Shown piece by piece: positions 22,889-30,794 of a stretch of 46,159 bases of DNA. Every line of letters begins with the position of its first letter. Position 1 is the stretch's first letter. The DNA is from Bifidobacteriaceae bacterium (lineage in GTDB: Bacteria > Actinomycetota > Actinomycetes > Actinomycetales > WQXJ01), in contig JAIRYJ010000016.1 of the NCBI GenBank assembly GCA_031267825.1, positions 1 to 46,159 on the forward strand, written 5' to 3'. A model generated the notes under the pieces. That model had not been told where the DNA came from. It ran no database searches and saw only the letters and a program-made list of their open reading frames with translations. The position numbers were made by a program, and so were the translations under genes.

Positions 22889-23509
22889 ATGTTCAGCATC
22901 ATCCTCCCAGTCACCGATCTAGTCTGCATTGGCGTGCTGGTGTTGGGTTTCTACTATCCCAGGCACGCCCGGCGTGACCTGGTGGCCGCTTTCCTGACAG
23001 TCAACGTCAGTGTGCTGGCGGTGGCGGCCGCACTGGCCGCCACATCGGTCAACGTTGGGCTTGGCCTAGGCCTGTTCGGTGTCTTGGCGTTGATCCGGCT
23101 ACGCAGCGCTGAGCTGCAACAACATGAGATCGCCTACTATTTCGCCGCCTTAGCCTTGGGCGTCACTGGTGGACTGGCCTCACCCATGGGCTGGGTCGCG
23201 GTTGGCCTTATGGCGGCCATTGTGGCGGTTCTGGGACTGGCCGATTGGGCTGGGGCCGCCAGAGCTAACCGCAGCCACACGGTTGTTCTGAGCGGCCTTC
23301 ACCGGCCAGGGCCAGAGCTTGACCAGCACCTGGCCGCGCTTTTCAGCGAACCTGTGACATGGTCGGCGGTGCGGAAAATTGACCTGACGGCATCGGTCAC
23401 CACTGTGGCTGTCGGAACCGCCGGACCTAACCGGAGCCGACCACGCCGAAACCCCTCGTCAGACGTGCTGGCCGTTCAGACTGGCCCGGCCGATGAGGTG
23501 ACACCATGA
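22889..23509 (+). CDS. DUF4956 family membrane protein
   Basis: 206 residues. About five membrane segments fill residues 1-130 (LVCIGVLVLGFYY, AVAAALAATSV, LGLFGVLALIRLRS, YYFAALALGVTGG, VGLMAAIVAVLGLA), followed by a cytosolic domain of about 75 residues. The GLFGVLALIRLRSAELQQHE stretch is characteristic of DUF4956 proteins. In other genomes this family is often encoded beside a VTC-type polyphosphate polymerase and a Cthe_2159 or CotH protein. Here the Cthe_2159-type lipoprotein overlaps it by 4 nt, but no VTC-like gene is in the window. Start ATG preceded by GAAAGG. Function unknown; a role in envelope or polyphosphate-linked processes is possible. Confidence 0.82.
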   Translation: MFSIILPVTDLVCIGVLVLGFYYPRHARRDLVAAFLTVNVSVLAVAAALAATSVNVGLGLGLFGVLALIRLRSAELQQHEIAYYFAALALGVTGGLASPMGWVAVGLMAAIVAVLGLADWAGAARANRSHTVVLSGLHRPGPELDQHLAALFSEPVTWSAVRKIDLTASVTTVAVGTAGPNRSRPRRNPSSDVLAVQTGPADEVTP

Positions 23510-25356
23510 GCGCGAGCCCAACCTGGTGGGCGGTCAAGCCGGCCGCTAGGTTGGTCGGCCTGGGTTTAGGTCTGATTCTGGTCGTCTCCGGCTGTACACC
23601 TTCGCTTTCCAACGGGTCAGCCGTGGCTGTCGCGACCATGCCCGTTAGTGTGGCCGAGGCCTTGGAAGACGCCAAAGCCTCACATTGGCAACCAGGCGAC
23701 GTTGAGTTCTCCTCGGCCCAGCGAATCGATCTGACTGAAGGATCAGCCGAGATCAGCCAGCCGGGGGCCTATATTTTGAGCGGTGGGCTGACTGACGGCC
23801 AAGTCAAGGTTGAGGTCAACGGCCGGGGCCTGGTTCAGCTGGTGTTGGATGGTGTTGACATCACGTCGCGAACGTCAGCCGCGATTGATATCGAATCAGC
23901 CGATGAGGTTGTGATCATCTTGGCGTCTGGGTCAGTCAATTCACTGACTGATGCGGTTGTTTACGCCAACCCGGAAGATGAACCCGATGCTGCCTTGTTC
24001 TCCAGGGCTGACTTGTCGATCGCTGGTTCCGGCAAGCTAACTGTCACCGGCCAGGCGGGTGACGCCATCGCATCGAAGGACGGGTTAGTTATCGCCGGTG
24101 GTGAGATTCAAGTTAGGGCCGCCGATGACGCCGTCAAAGGCCGCGATTACGTCCGGTTAGTTGGTGGGCGTCTTCAGGTTGAGGCTGGTGGCGATGGCAT
24201 TAAGTCAACCAATGATGAGGATCCTGGAACTGGCTATGTCTTGTTGGAGGGTGGTGAGGCGGTTATTGAGGCGGCCGTTGACTGTCTTGATGCGGCCGGT
24301 GACGCGTTGGTGACGGCTGGGTCAGCCAGTCTTCAGTGCGGCGATGACGCGATTCACGGTGAGCGGCGCCTGGTGATGGATGGTGGCAGCGTCACTGTCA
24401 GTCAGAGTTATGAGGGCCTGGAAGCGCCAGTTTTGCTGATCGCGGGTGGTGAACTGGATGTCAACGCGTCCGATGACGCGTTGAACGCGGCCGCCGCGTC
24501 AGACAGCACCAGTCAGACCGGCGGGGTGGATGGGTGGCCGTCAACTGAGCCTGGCGGACTGCCCACCGGGCAACCTGATGGGTGGCCGTCAACTGGAACT
24601 GGGGGACTGCCTGATGATTCCACCGGCCAACGGCCGGGTTGGAGCTGGGGCGAGCCGCCGCCAAGTGGCGATGATCCTTCAGCCGGTGTCACAGCTGCCC
24701 CGGATGGCTCGGCCGGACGGGGTCGGCCCGGCGGTGGCTTTGATGGGGGTGGTTTTGGTGGCGGTGACGGCTTTGGTGGCGGAGCCCAGGAAGGTGTTCA
24801 TTTGGCCATCACCGGAGGGAAGATTGTGTTGCGGGCTGGTGCCGACGGCATCGATTCGAACGGCAGCGGCACCATCTCTGGTGGCGATTTGACGATCTAT
24901 GCCACGGCCAACGGCATGGAAGGTCCGTTCGATATCGCTGATGGTGGCCCAACCATCACCGGCGGTACGGTGGTGGCCTATGGTCTGAGCGGTGGTGGCG
25001 GCCAAATCCTGACTCCAGCCGAAGATTCGGCCCAGTCTTGGTTGACGATGGTCCCGGCCAGTCAACTCCCAGCCGGTCAGACCATCAGTTTGGTCGACAA
25101 GAACGGCTCCAAGGTGGCCAACCTGGTGCCAGATCATGCCGTTGTCTTGATTTTCTACTCCGGCCCTGAGCTGGTTGAAGGTGAGACATACAGCGCGGCC
25201 GCCGGCTCTGTCACAACTGAAGCGACCGCCGGGCAGGCCCCCAGCGGTCTGACCGGCGGCATTGGCCCCGGTGGGACGGGGCCCGGTGGCACCGGTGGTG
25301 GCTGGAGGCAGCGGCCGAGTCCCTCGGCCAGCCCCGGGTCAGCCGCCGAAGCCTAA
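23506..25356 (+). CDS. Cthe_2159-type carbohydrate-binding beta-helix lipoprotein
   Basis: 616 residues, ATG overlapping the DUF4956 stop (ATGA). Lipoprotein signal: VGLGLGLILVVSGC, lipobox LVVSGC (Cys about residue 30). The body shows repeated beta-helix rungs: GAYILSGGLTDGQVKVEVNG and LVQLVLDGVDITSRTSAAID at the start, then many AGGEIQVRAADDAVKGRD, SGDAIASKDG and DGIKSTNDEDP-type turns. This is the pattern of the Cthe_2159 family, whose founding member was reported to bind cellulose and polygalacturonate. A long Gly/Pro/Ser/Trp-rich loop (about 335-430) interrupts the helix before GVHLAITGGKIVLRAGADGI. A Gly/Pro tail follows residue 570. Probably anchored to the outer membrane face and contacting the wall or host polysaccharide. 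Confidence 0.85.
   Translation: MSASPTWWAVKPAARLVGLGLGLILVVSGCTPSLSNGSAVAVATMPVSVAEALEDAKASHWQPGDVEFSSAQRIDLTEGSAEISQPGAYILSGGLTDGQVKVEVNGRGLVQLVLDGVDITSRTSAAIDIESADEVVIILASGSVNSLTDAVVYANPEDEPDAALFSRADLSIAGSGKLTVTGQAGDAIASKDGLVIAGGEIQVRAADDAVKGRDYVRLVGGRLQVEAGGDGIKSTNDEDPGTGYVLLEGGEAVIEAAVDCLDAAGDALVTAGSASLQCGDDAIHGERRLVMDGGSVTVSQSYEGLEAPVLLIAGGELDVNASDDALNAAAASDSTSQTGGVDGWPSTEPGGLPTGQPDGWPSTGTGGLPDDSTGQRPGWSWGEPPPSGDDPSAGVTAAPDGSAGRGRPGGGFDGGGFGGGDGFGGGAQEGVHLAITGGKIVLRAGADGIDSNGSGTISGGDLTIYATANGMEGPFDIADGGPTITGGTVVAYGLSGGGGQILTPAEDSAQSWLTMVPASQLPAGQTISLVDKNGSKVANLVPDHAVVLIFYSGPELVEGETYSAAAGSVTTEATAGQAPSGLTGGIGPGGTGPGGTGGGWRQRPSPSASPGSAAEA
24529..24784 (+). repeat. 48-bp repeat and glycine-rich stretch
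   Basis: GATGGGTGGCCGTCAACTG occurs at 24529 and 24577, giving two 48-nt units (DGWPSTEPGGLPTGQP and DGWPSTGTGGLPDDST). Glycine-rich DNA follows at about 24721-24784 (GGGFDGGGFGGGDGFGGG). Forms the loop in the carbohydrate-binding lipoprotein. Confidence 0.8.
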
Positions 25357-25414
25357 GAAAGACAGGGAACAGCCGCCGACACGCGCCCGGGCTCTCCTGT
25401 CTCGCCCAACCCGT

Positions 25415-25441
25415 CAATTAATTCCTCCGGGGAATTAATTG
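25415..25441. terminator. AT-rich bidirectional terminator-like hairpin
   Basis: CAATTAATTCC-TCCGG-GGAATTAATTG, a perfect 11-bp stem between convergent genes. Unusually AT-rich for this DNA. Confidence 0.65.
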
Positions 25442-25513
25442 TCAGACTCAAGGCCCGCGTAAACCCAGTCAGGCGTCGGCCCCGGCGGGTCGCGAAGAAC
25501 TCAGGTAAGGCGG

Positions 25514-26986
25514 TCAGGTATCAGTGCGCGAAGCGCCGAAGACTATCTCATCCCAACTCGGAACTGACGCCCGGCGAGTAGCCGAACGTGACCGGGTAGG
25601 TGGCACCGGCGGTTCTGGATCAGGGTCTGGTTCCGGATCAGGTCCACCCTGACCAAACCCACCCTGACCAGGCCGCTCGACCGGTGCGGCCTGGAAAAGA
25701 GAACCCTGGCCTGGAGTATCAAAGCTGTGCGGCACCGGACGTGTCCAAATTGAGGGACGTTCCGTCGCTGGCGGTTGCCGATCAAACGAATCATCCGGCT
25801 GATCATCGCCAGCGCCCTGGCTGTAGCCGGGATCCTGCCAAACCACATCATGCAAAGGACGGCCCGTGTCAGACCCATGACCCGGTTCAGTGGACCGCAC
25901 CGGACGGTAACTCGGCGGTGACTGCGGCCCACCAGCCGGCACGTCAGGTGCCAAGGTGTCGGCTGTTGGCAGATCAGCCCTCGACGGCTGTCGGCTTGCC
26001 CGGCGGGTACGCCCAGTTGGCGTGCCAATGGTGTCAAACGGGCCGACATCAACCGGTGGCTCCGGCCCAACCGGGCCGGTCCGCTGCTGCGACCGGTCAC
26101 CTGGCAGGTGGTAGCGGCCAAATCCATCGCTTGGCTGGCCGTCAAGTTGACCACCGCGCGTGGTGCCATCCTCCCCCAAGTCAGCCCCGGCGCCGGAACC
26201 GCGCCCCGGACCAAAAAGACGTTCACCACGATGCAACTCGAGCACATCACCCGGCCCAGCCGGCCGGTCCGGGGGTTCAACCGGTGACACCGGGTCACGC
26301 AAACCCCGGGCGTCCATCAGATCATCAAGCAAACTGAGCGTCGAGTCTTCTGGGCCAGTCAAAGAAGCATCACCAGTCGGAACTGGGACCGCACTAAGCA
26401 AGCGAACGGGCGGAACCGGCGTATCTGCCGGGATGGAACGACTAATCCAACGGGCGGCATCGTCTATCGGAGTCAACGTACTGGCTGTCAAATCAACCCG
26501 CCAACGGGCCCGGGCCGGTCCCTCGGCTGAATCAAAATCAAGCCGGACCACCCAACCGTTGCCCTGACGGACCGCGTCCCACCGTAACGAGCCGCCATCA
26601 ACGCCCCGCTCAGCTAAACGTTCCTGAGCTAACCGATCAAGCGTCAAAGCCTCCGGATCGTGACTCATGCGCAGGCCACGGGCCCGCTCAGTAACAAAAA
26701 GACGCTCATCTAGGACCGGGGCGGCATAACGGCTGACCTGCTCGATCGCGATACCTGAAACCTGCGCCAGCTCCTCCGGGTCGGCGCCGGACCGGACCAA
26801 AGCCTGAATATCTTTCGGCCGGAGGCGCTCAGGAATACTGATCGTGATCTCGGGCAGATCAGGCAGCGGCGCCTCACGGACAGCCGCCCGCAATTCCTCA
26901 GAGATGGCTAAAGCGTATTCTTCGCCAGCCTCATCGACGCCGATCAGCCTCCCGTCCTCGCCGCGGCTGAACGTCAACTCATTCAT
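25514..26986 (-). CDS. sepH: Septation protein SepH (DUF3071)
   Basis: 490 residues. SepH is an actinobacterial cell-division protein that stimulates FtsZ assembly. The N-terminal DUF3071 domain (about 1-175) begins MNELTFSRGEDGRLIGVDEA and includes SIPERLRPKDIQALVRSGAD and EELAQVSGIAIEQVSRYAAP, the helix-turn-helix-like part used in FtsZ binding, then ERARGLRM and a WVVRLDFDSAEGPARARW strand. After about residue 230 the protein is disordered, rich in Pro, Gly, Asp, Arg and Gln, ending with basic SATRRASVPSWDEIVFGASR, a conserved-looking tail. Start ATG with GAAGGA upstream. Single-gene transcript convergent with the lipoprotein gene. Confidence 0.9.
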   Translation of the reverse strand: MNELTFSRGEDGRLIGVDEAGEEYALAISEELRAAVREAPLPDLPEITISIPERLRPKDIQALVRSGADPEELAQVSGIAIEQVSRYAAPVLDERLFVTERARGLRMSHDPEALTLDRLAQERLAERGVDGGSLRWDAVRQGNGWVVRLDFDSAEGPARARWRVDLTASTLTPIDDAARWISRSIPADTPVPPVRLLSAVPVPTGDASLTGPEDSTLSLLDDLMDARGLRDPVSPVEPPDRPAGPGDVLELHRGERLFGPGRGSGAGADLGEDGTTRGGQLDGQPSDGFGRYHLPGDRSQQRTGPVGPEPPVDVGPFDTIGTPTGRTRRASRQPSRADLPTADTLAPDVPAGGPQSPPSYRPVRSTEPGHGSDTGRPLHDVVWQDPGYSQGAGDDQPDDSFDRQPPATERPSIWTRPVPHSFDTPGQGSLFQAAPVERPGQGGFGQGGPDPEPDPDPEPPVPPTRSRSATRRASVPSWDEIVFGASRTDT

Positions 26987-27615
26987 GGGGGTCCTTCCCA
27001 GGTTAGTTGTACTCCCCTTGAGCTTGGCACATAGGGCGGTGTGATGGGTTCAAGGCTGACGGCGCGCCCCCAAAAGGAGTTGAGATCAGCGGCGGGAAAC
27101 CCTGCGCCCGAAGCCCGGACGGCGAAGGCTTGGCCGATTCGCCAAAGTTTTGTTCACCTAGTGGCGCCAACTGGCTCCACCGCTGTCAGACGCGCCCAAC
27201 AAACCGATATAACAAAACGATTAGCTCAATCTGAAGCCCCTCAGGAGGCTGTTGAACGGCTTCAGGCCGCCTCATAGCCGACCCAGATATAGCTCTGACC
27301 AGCGGAAACACATCAGGTAAGGACGGTGCTTCAGTCGACTCGGCAGATTTTCGCGACCCACCCAGGTAACCACGGCGGACGTCCCAACTAACCTGCGCTA
27401 GAGTGTTTTGCCTGGCTGGCCCTGTCGGCGGTGTTTCGGTGACTGAACCGGGCGTCATACACCCGGAACGTCGTAAGCGTTTTCACCGGCGGTAGTGGGC
27501 ACGAACCCCCCGAAGCGTGCTACCCTGTCGCGCGATTCGCCAGGAATATTTTCCGCTCCGCGGGCGTTCCGAGTGGATCTGTAGACCGCACGACTGAGAT
27601 GAGACCCGAGGACTG
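26987..27615. other. 629-bp intergenic region between divergent sepH and the DUF4193 gene
   Basis: No gene supported. Small open frames exist on both strands but show no recognisable protein or good start signals. TACCCT at 27521 could be a -10 for the downstream operon, with a 5' leader of about 85 nt. The sepH ribosome-binding site (GAAGGA) lies at its left end. No tRNA seen. Confidence 0.4.
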
Positions 27616-27918
27616 ATGGCAACCGATTATGATGCGCCGCGGAAGAACGATGAAGATCTCGGCCAGGATTCCATAGAGGAACTCAAGGCCCGCCGGGCGG
27701 AGAAATCCGCCGCAACCGTTGATGAAGATGAAGCTGAAGCCGCTGAAGGCTTTGAACTGCCAGGTGCGGACTTGTCCGGCGAGGAGTTGTCTGTCCGCGT
27801 CCTGCCAAAGCAAGCCGACGAGTTCATGTGTTCGTCCTGCTTCTTGGTCCACCACATCTCCCAACTCGCCACGACTGATGAGGTCGGCGCGCCCATCTGC
27901 CTGGAATGTGCCTCCTAA
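27616..27918 (+). CDS. DUF4193 family protein
   Basis: 100 residues, ATG with GAGGA six bases upstream. The acidic first half (EDLGQDSIEELKARRAEKSA, then DEDEAEAAEGFELPG) is followed by a compact C terminus with two CxxC pairs (MCSSCFLVHH and ICLECAS), a probable zinc ribbon. This is the standard form of the actinobacterial DUF4193 family, which sits beside dut in many genomes. Function not established; a small DNA- or protein-binding regulator is plausible. Confidence 0.88.
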   Translation: MATDYDAPRKNDEDLGQDSIEELKARRAEKSAATVDEDEAEAAEGFELPGADLSGEELSVRVLPKQADEFMCSSCFLVHHISQLATTDEVGAPICLECAS

Positions 27919-27931
27919 GTGGCGCCGGGCA

Positions 27932-27937
27932 TAGGCT
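27932..27937 (+). promoter_or_regulatory. -10 hexamer of dut
   Basis: TAGGCT, exactly 8 nt before the GTG at 27946, within the short gap after the DUF4193 gene. Suggests a leaderless dut transcript in addition to any read-through. Confidence 0.45.
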
Positions 27938-27945
27938 GATGCACT

Positions 27946-28446
27946 GTGAGTGGCACAGTTCAGGTCCTAGTTAAGCGGCTTGATCGCGATCTGGCACTGC
28001 CAGTTAGGGCCCACCCGGGGGATGCAGGGTTCGATCTTTTCGCGGCACGGGAAGTTGTTATCGCGCCCGGCGGTGGCCGTGCCACCGTGCCTTCCGGTTT
28101 GGCGATCGCTCTACCGGCGGGCTGGGTCGGGTTAGTTCATCCGCGTTCTGGGTTGGCCGCCAACCACGGAATCACAGTGCTGAACGCGCCCGGTACAGTC
28201 GATGCGGGTTATCGTGGCGAGGTTAAGGTCACTTTGCTGAACACCGATCCGGTGCGGCCGTTTCATGTTCAGCGTGGTGATCGGATCGCCCAGATCGTGT
28301 TTCAGCGGTTCGGGGAGGCCCAGTTAATCGAAGTTGAGCGGCTGCCTGGTTCAATCAGAGGCGGCGACGGCTTTGGTTCAACGGGCCGGGGCGCGCTCGG
28401 AAGCGCCCAGCCCAGGCAGGCAGGCGTTCTTGGATCGGAGGAGTAA
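27946..28446 (+). CDS. dut: Deoxyuridine 5'-triphosphate nucleotidohydrolase (dUTPase)
   Basis: 166 residues, trimeric dUTPase family. Hydrolyses dUTP to dUMP and pyrophosphate, keeping uracil out of DNA and feeding dTMP synthesis. All five motifs are present in order: HPGDAGFDLFA (1), VHPRSGLAANHG (2), NAPGTVDAGYRGEV (3, with the catalytic Asp), RGDRIAQIVFQ (4) and RGGDGFGSTG (5). The stop codon overlaps the ATG of the next gene by one base (TAATGG), so the DUF3710 gene is translationally linked. GTG start. Confidence 0.95.
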   Translation: MSGTVQVLVKRLDRDLALPVRAHPGDAGFDLFAAREVVIAPGGGRATVPSGLAIALPAGWVGLVHPRSGLAANHGITVLNAPGTVDAGYRGEVKVTLLNTDPVRPFHVQRGDRIAQIVFQRFGEAQLIEVERLPGSIRGGDGFGSTGRGALGSAQPRQAGVLGSEE

Positions 28447-29237
28447 TGGCATTGTTTGGTAGACGGCGCAAAGATCAGGTCGGGTCAGGTCAGTCGCCTG
28501 ACGATCCGGTGAACGATGCCGACCCTCAGGTCAGTCCCGCCGGGCAGGCGGGCAGCGGCGCGGCCGGGGTCTCTAGCTCTGAGGCGGGCCAGGTGGGGGC
28601 GGCCGCCCCCACCTCAGGACCTTACGATTCGGCGGACCAACCAGATGATCTTGGCCGGTTAGCTGACTTTGGGGCGATCCGTTTGCCTTACGTCAAAGGC
28701 GCCAAGGTCAGTTTGGAAGTCTCGCGTGAAACTAGCCGACCAGTCAGCTTGGTGGTGACACTGGGTGATTCACGGATGCAGTTGACCGCTATAGCGGCAC
28801 CCAAGAGCGGCGGGCAGTGGGAAACTTTACTCCGCCAGGAGCAGAGCGGTGTGGCTCAGCGCGGTGGCACGTCACAGGAAGCTGTCGGCCCGTTCGGGTC
28901 TGAACTGTTGATCCATTTGCCGTCGATCACAAGTCAAGGTAAACAAGGCAAACAGGTTTTGAGATATATCGGGGCTGACGGGCCACGCTGGGTGTTGCAG
29001 GGTGTGATTGGTGGCCGGGCGGCCCGTGACACGCGGGCCGCGGCCGACCTGGAAGCGATTTTCGCTGGCACTGTGGTGGCGCGTGGTTCGGCTGCCATGC
29101 CACCGGGCGAACCTTTGACCCTCAGTATGCCCGCCGCGCCGGGGGACAGCGCCACGACTGGCGCCGATTCCGGTCAAGGGCAGGATGATCTGGGTGGTCT
29201 GCTGCGACGCGGACCTGAAATCACTGAGGTTCGCTAG
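28446..29237 (+). CDS. DUF3710 family protein
   Basis: 263 residues. Opens MALFGRRRKDQ, then a Pro/Ala/Gly/Ser-rich segment (about 15-70), and the DUF3710 core from about 75 (DFGAIRLPYVKGAKVSLEVS, VTLGDSRMQLTAIAAPKSGG, RYIGADGPRWVLQGVIGGRA, RDTRAAADLEAIFAGTVVARG). It is a regular member of the dut-linked actinobacterial block and its start overlaps the dut stop. No signal peptide or membrane span. Molecular function not established. Confidence 0.88.
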   Translation: MALFGRRRKDQVGSGQSPDDPVNDADPQVSPAGQAGSGAAGVSSSEAGQVGAAAPTSGPYDSADQPDDLGRLADFGAIRLPYVKGAKVSLEVSRETSRPVSLVVTLGDSRMQLTAIAAPKSGGQWETLLRQEQSGVAQRGGTSQEAVGPFGSELLIHLPSITSQGKQGKQVLRYIGADGPRWVLQGVIGGRAARDTRAAADLEAIFAGTVVARGSAAMPPGEPLTLSMPAAPGDSATTGADSGQGQDDLGGLLRRGPEITEVR

Positions 29238-29265
29238 CTGGCTTGGCGTTCAGACAGGTAGACGG

Positions 29266-29661
29266 GTGATCTGGGATTCTGTGAGGCGGACCTGGGGACG
29301 GGTCAAGGTTCGTTTGGCTGACCTGGCATCCGGGCCGGAGGTTGTCTCCGGGCCGGATGGGCGGTTTACTGAGGAGGCTGATGTCACACCGATCGGCTTA
29401 ACAACTGACCGTGACTTAGCCCGGGTTGGGGGCGTGATCTGGTCGATCGCCATCGGTCCGCGGGGCCCAGGGGCTGTTTTTGAGGCTGACTTGGCGGATG
29501 CGACTGGTTCGATCCGGGTCTTGTGGCTGGGTCAGCGCCAAATCTTAGGCATGGAACCGGGCCGGTCAGCCATCTGCCAAGGACGTGTCTGTGTGGTGGG
29601 TGGTGAACGCATCATGCGGGACCCGCGCTATGAGATCATGCCTGTTGGGAGAGCCGAATGA
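29266..29661 (+). CDS. OB-fold nucleic acid-binding protein
   Basis: About 131 residues from the GTG at 29266; a GTG at 29281 is the alternative, while starts further upstream would overlap the DUF3710 gene by many bases. The core (SIAIGPRGPGAVFEADLADA, TGSIRVLWLGQRQILGMEPG, ICQGRVCVVGGERIMRDPRY) has the five-strand OB-fold pattern. It matches the small OB-fold protein found between DUF3710 and DUF3159 genes in Mycobacterium (Rv2694c position). Stop overlaps the next ATG by 4 nt. Its target nucleic acid is unknown. Confidence 0.8.
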   Translation: MIWDSVRRTWGRVKVRLADLASGPEVVSGPDGRFTEEADVTPIGLTTDRDLARVGGVIWSIAIGPRGPGAVFEADLADATGSIRVLWLGQRQILGMEPGRSAICQGRVCVVGGERIMRDPRYEIMPVGRAE

Positions 29662-30356
29662 GTCAGTCCCCGCAAGATCCGCTGACCCCTCCCGCTGGTG
29701 GTTGGCGCAGCGTACTAGCTGAAGAGTTTTCTTTCTCTGAGGCGATGGGCGGGGTCCGCGGCATGATCGAATCAGTCTTGCCGGGCTTGACCTTCGTTGT
29801 GGCTTATGTCATCTGGTCTGATTTGCTGCCTCCTTTGATCGCCGCTTCGGGTGTGGCCCTGATTCTGGCGGTGGTCCGGCTGATTGGTCGTTCCTCAGTA
29901 ATGGGCGCGGTGTCCGGTTTAGGTGGCATTGCCTTGGGTGTTGTTTGGGCGCTCCTATCTGGTACCGCTGAAGGCTTTTACGCTCCAGGGTTGTGGATCA
30001 ACGGCGCTTACATGGCGGGTTGTCTGGCTTCAATCCTGGTTGGCTGGCCGGCTGTGGCGCTGGTCTGTGCTTTTGCGACTGGTCGGCTGGAGACTTTCCG
30101 TCAGGATGACGTTTGGCGGCGCCGCGGAGCGGCCGCCACTTGGATCCTGGTTGGCTTGTTCGCTGCCCGTCTAGCTGTCCAGCTTCCGCTTTACTACACC
30201 CAGCAGGTCGCCCTGCTGGGCACCTTCAAACTGATCATGGGTGTCCCTTGTTTCGCTGTCGCTCTGTGGCTCGCCTGGCTGATCATGCGCCCAGCACTGC
30301 ACCAACCCAAGCCGCCAAGGACAGAGCCGGGCGCCACCACTCCCGCACCGAGTTGA
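29658..30356 (+). CDS. DUF3159 family integral membrane protein
   Basis: 232 residues, six probable membrane helices. LPGLTFVVAYVIWSDLLPPL and GLGGIALGVVWALLS lie in the first half, YMAGCLASILVGWPAVALVC and ATWILVGLFAARLAVQL in the second, and LIMGVPCFAVALWLAWLIM near the end. The GFYAPGLWINGAYMAG and VQLPLYYTQQVALLGTFKLI stretches are typical of DUF3159. ATG overlaps the preceding stop. Last gene of the dut operon; the DNA after it is repeat-rich. Function unknown. Confidence 0.88.
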   Translation: MSQSPQDPLTPPAGGWRSVLAEEFSFSEAMGGVRGMIESVLPGLTFVVAYVIWSDLLPPLIAASGVALILAVVRLIGRSSVMGAVSGLGGIALGVVWALLSGTAEGFYAPGLWINGAYMAGCLASILVGWPAVALVCAFATGRLETFRQDDVWRRRGAAATWILVGLFAARLAVQLPLYYTQQVALLGTFKLIMGVPCFAVALWLAWLIMRPALHQPKPPRTEPGATTPAPS

Positions 30357-30420
30357 ACCGCCAGATTGAAACTCTCTCCGCGCTGAATTGAACCGCCAAA
30401 TTGAGGCCTTCTCCGGCCGA
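30353..30420 (+). repeat. 34-bp tandem duplication at the DUF3159 stop codon
   Basis: Two adjacent 34-nt units starting TTGAACCGCCA at 30353 and 30387 (second unit with a few substitutions). The first unit overlaps the stop codon of the DUF3159 gene. Confidence 0.7.
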
Positions 30421-30421
30421 G

Positions 30422-30530
30422 ACCCGGCGATGGACGTTAGCCGTCCCAGTTTCCAAGTCAAGAACCCAAGCCAGCGGCGTTTTTTTGAGCTTTCGCCAGC
30501 CCAAACCCGGCGATGGACGTTAGCCGTCCC
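30422..30530. repeat. 26-bp direct repeat pair, identical copies
   Basis: A 26-nt sequence beginning ACCCGGCGATGGACGTTAGC is present at 30422-30447 and 30505-30530 without any difference. A small GGACG / CGTCC hairpin is inside. Between them lies a T7 run (30480-30486), which may serve as a terminator. Confidence 0.8.
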
Positions 30531-30538
30531 GGTTCCCA

Positions 30539-30591
30539 GTCAGGAACCGGCCCAATGGCGGTCTTGACCCCACTTGGTCGGTTTCCCGACC
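30539..30591. repeat. Palindromic intergenic repeat, family member B (degenerate stem)
   Basis: Same layout as 10678-10730 read on the other strand: GTCAGGAA opening, CCCAATGG, loop CGGTCTTGACC, CCACTTGG, closing TTTCCCGAC. Stem pairing is weaker than in members A and C. Confidence 0.65.
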
Positions 30592-30619
30592 ACCCAGGCC
30601 CGGCTGGGCCAGTTTGTCC

Positions 30620-30673
30620 CACAGGAATTGTCCCCAGTGGCCGGTTTTGACCCCACTGGGGTCAATTTCTGTG
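30620..30673. repeat. Palindromic intergenic repeat, family member C
   Basis: Arms of 21 nt (left starting CACAGGAATTG, right ending CAATTTCTGTG) pair with two mismatches around a 12-nt loop CCGGTTTTGACC. Inner stem CCCAGTGG / CCACTGGG and loop TTGACC are shared with member A (10678-10730), whereas the outer stem bases differ but remain paired. Confidence 0.75.
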
Positions 30674-30794
30674 TTGAAGCTGGGCGTTCTGGCAACTGGC
30701 CATGACTGGTCGGTTAGTGAAGCCGCTGGTCAACGGCTTGGTGGTGTTGTGGGCTCTGCGACGGGGCTTCGCCTGGAGCCTGCCGTAGGGCGAA

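Noticed and set aside
25543-26337. Long frames on both strands over the sepH 3' half
   Set aside because: They result from the GC-rich disordered tail of SepH. The SepH frame itself continues to a plausible conserved C terminus.
27041-27458. Small open frames in the sepH-DUF4193 gap (both strands)
   Set aside because: No good ribosome-binding site or -10, no recognised domain, and the two strands compete. Left as intergenic.
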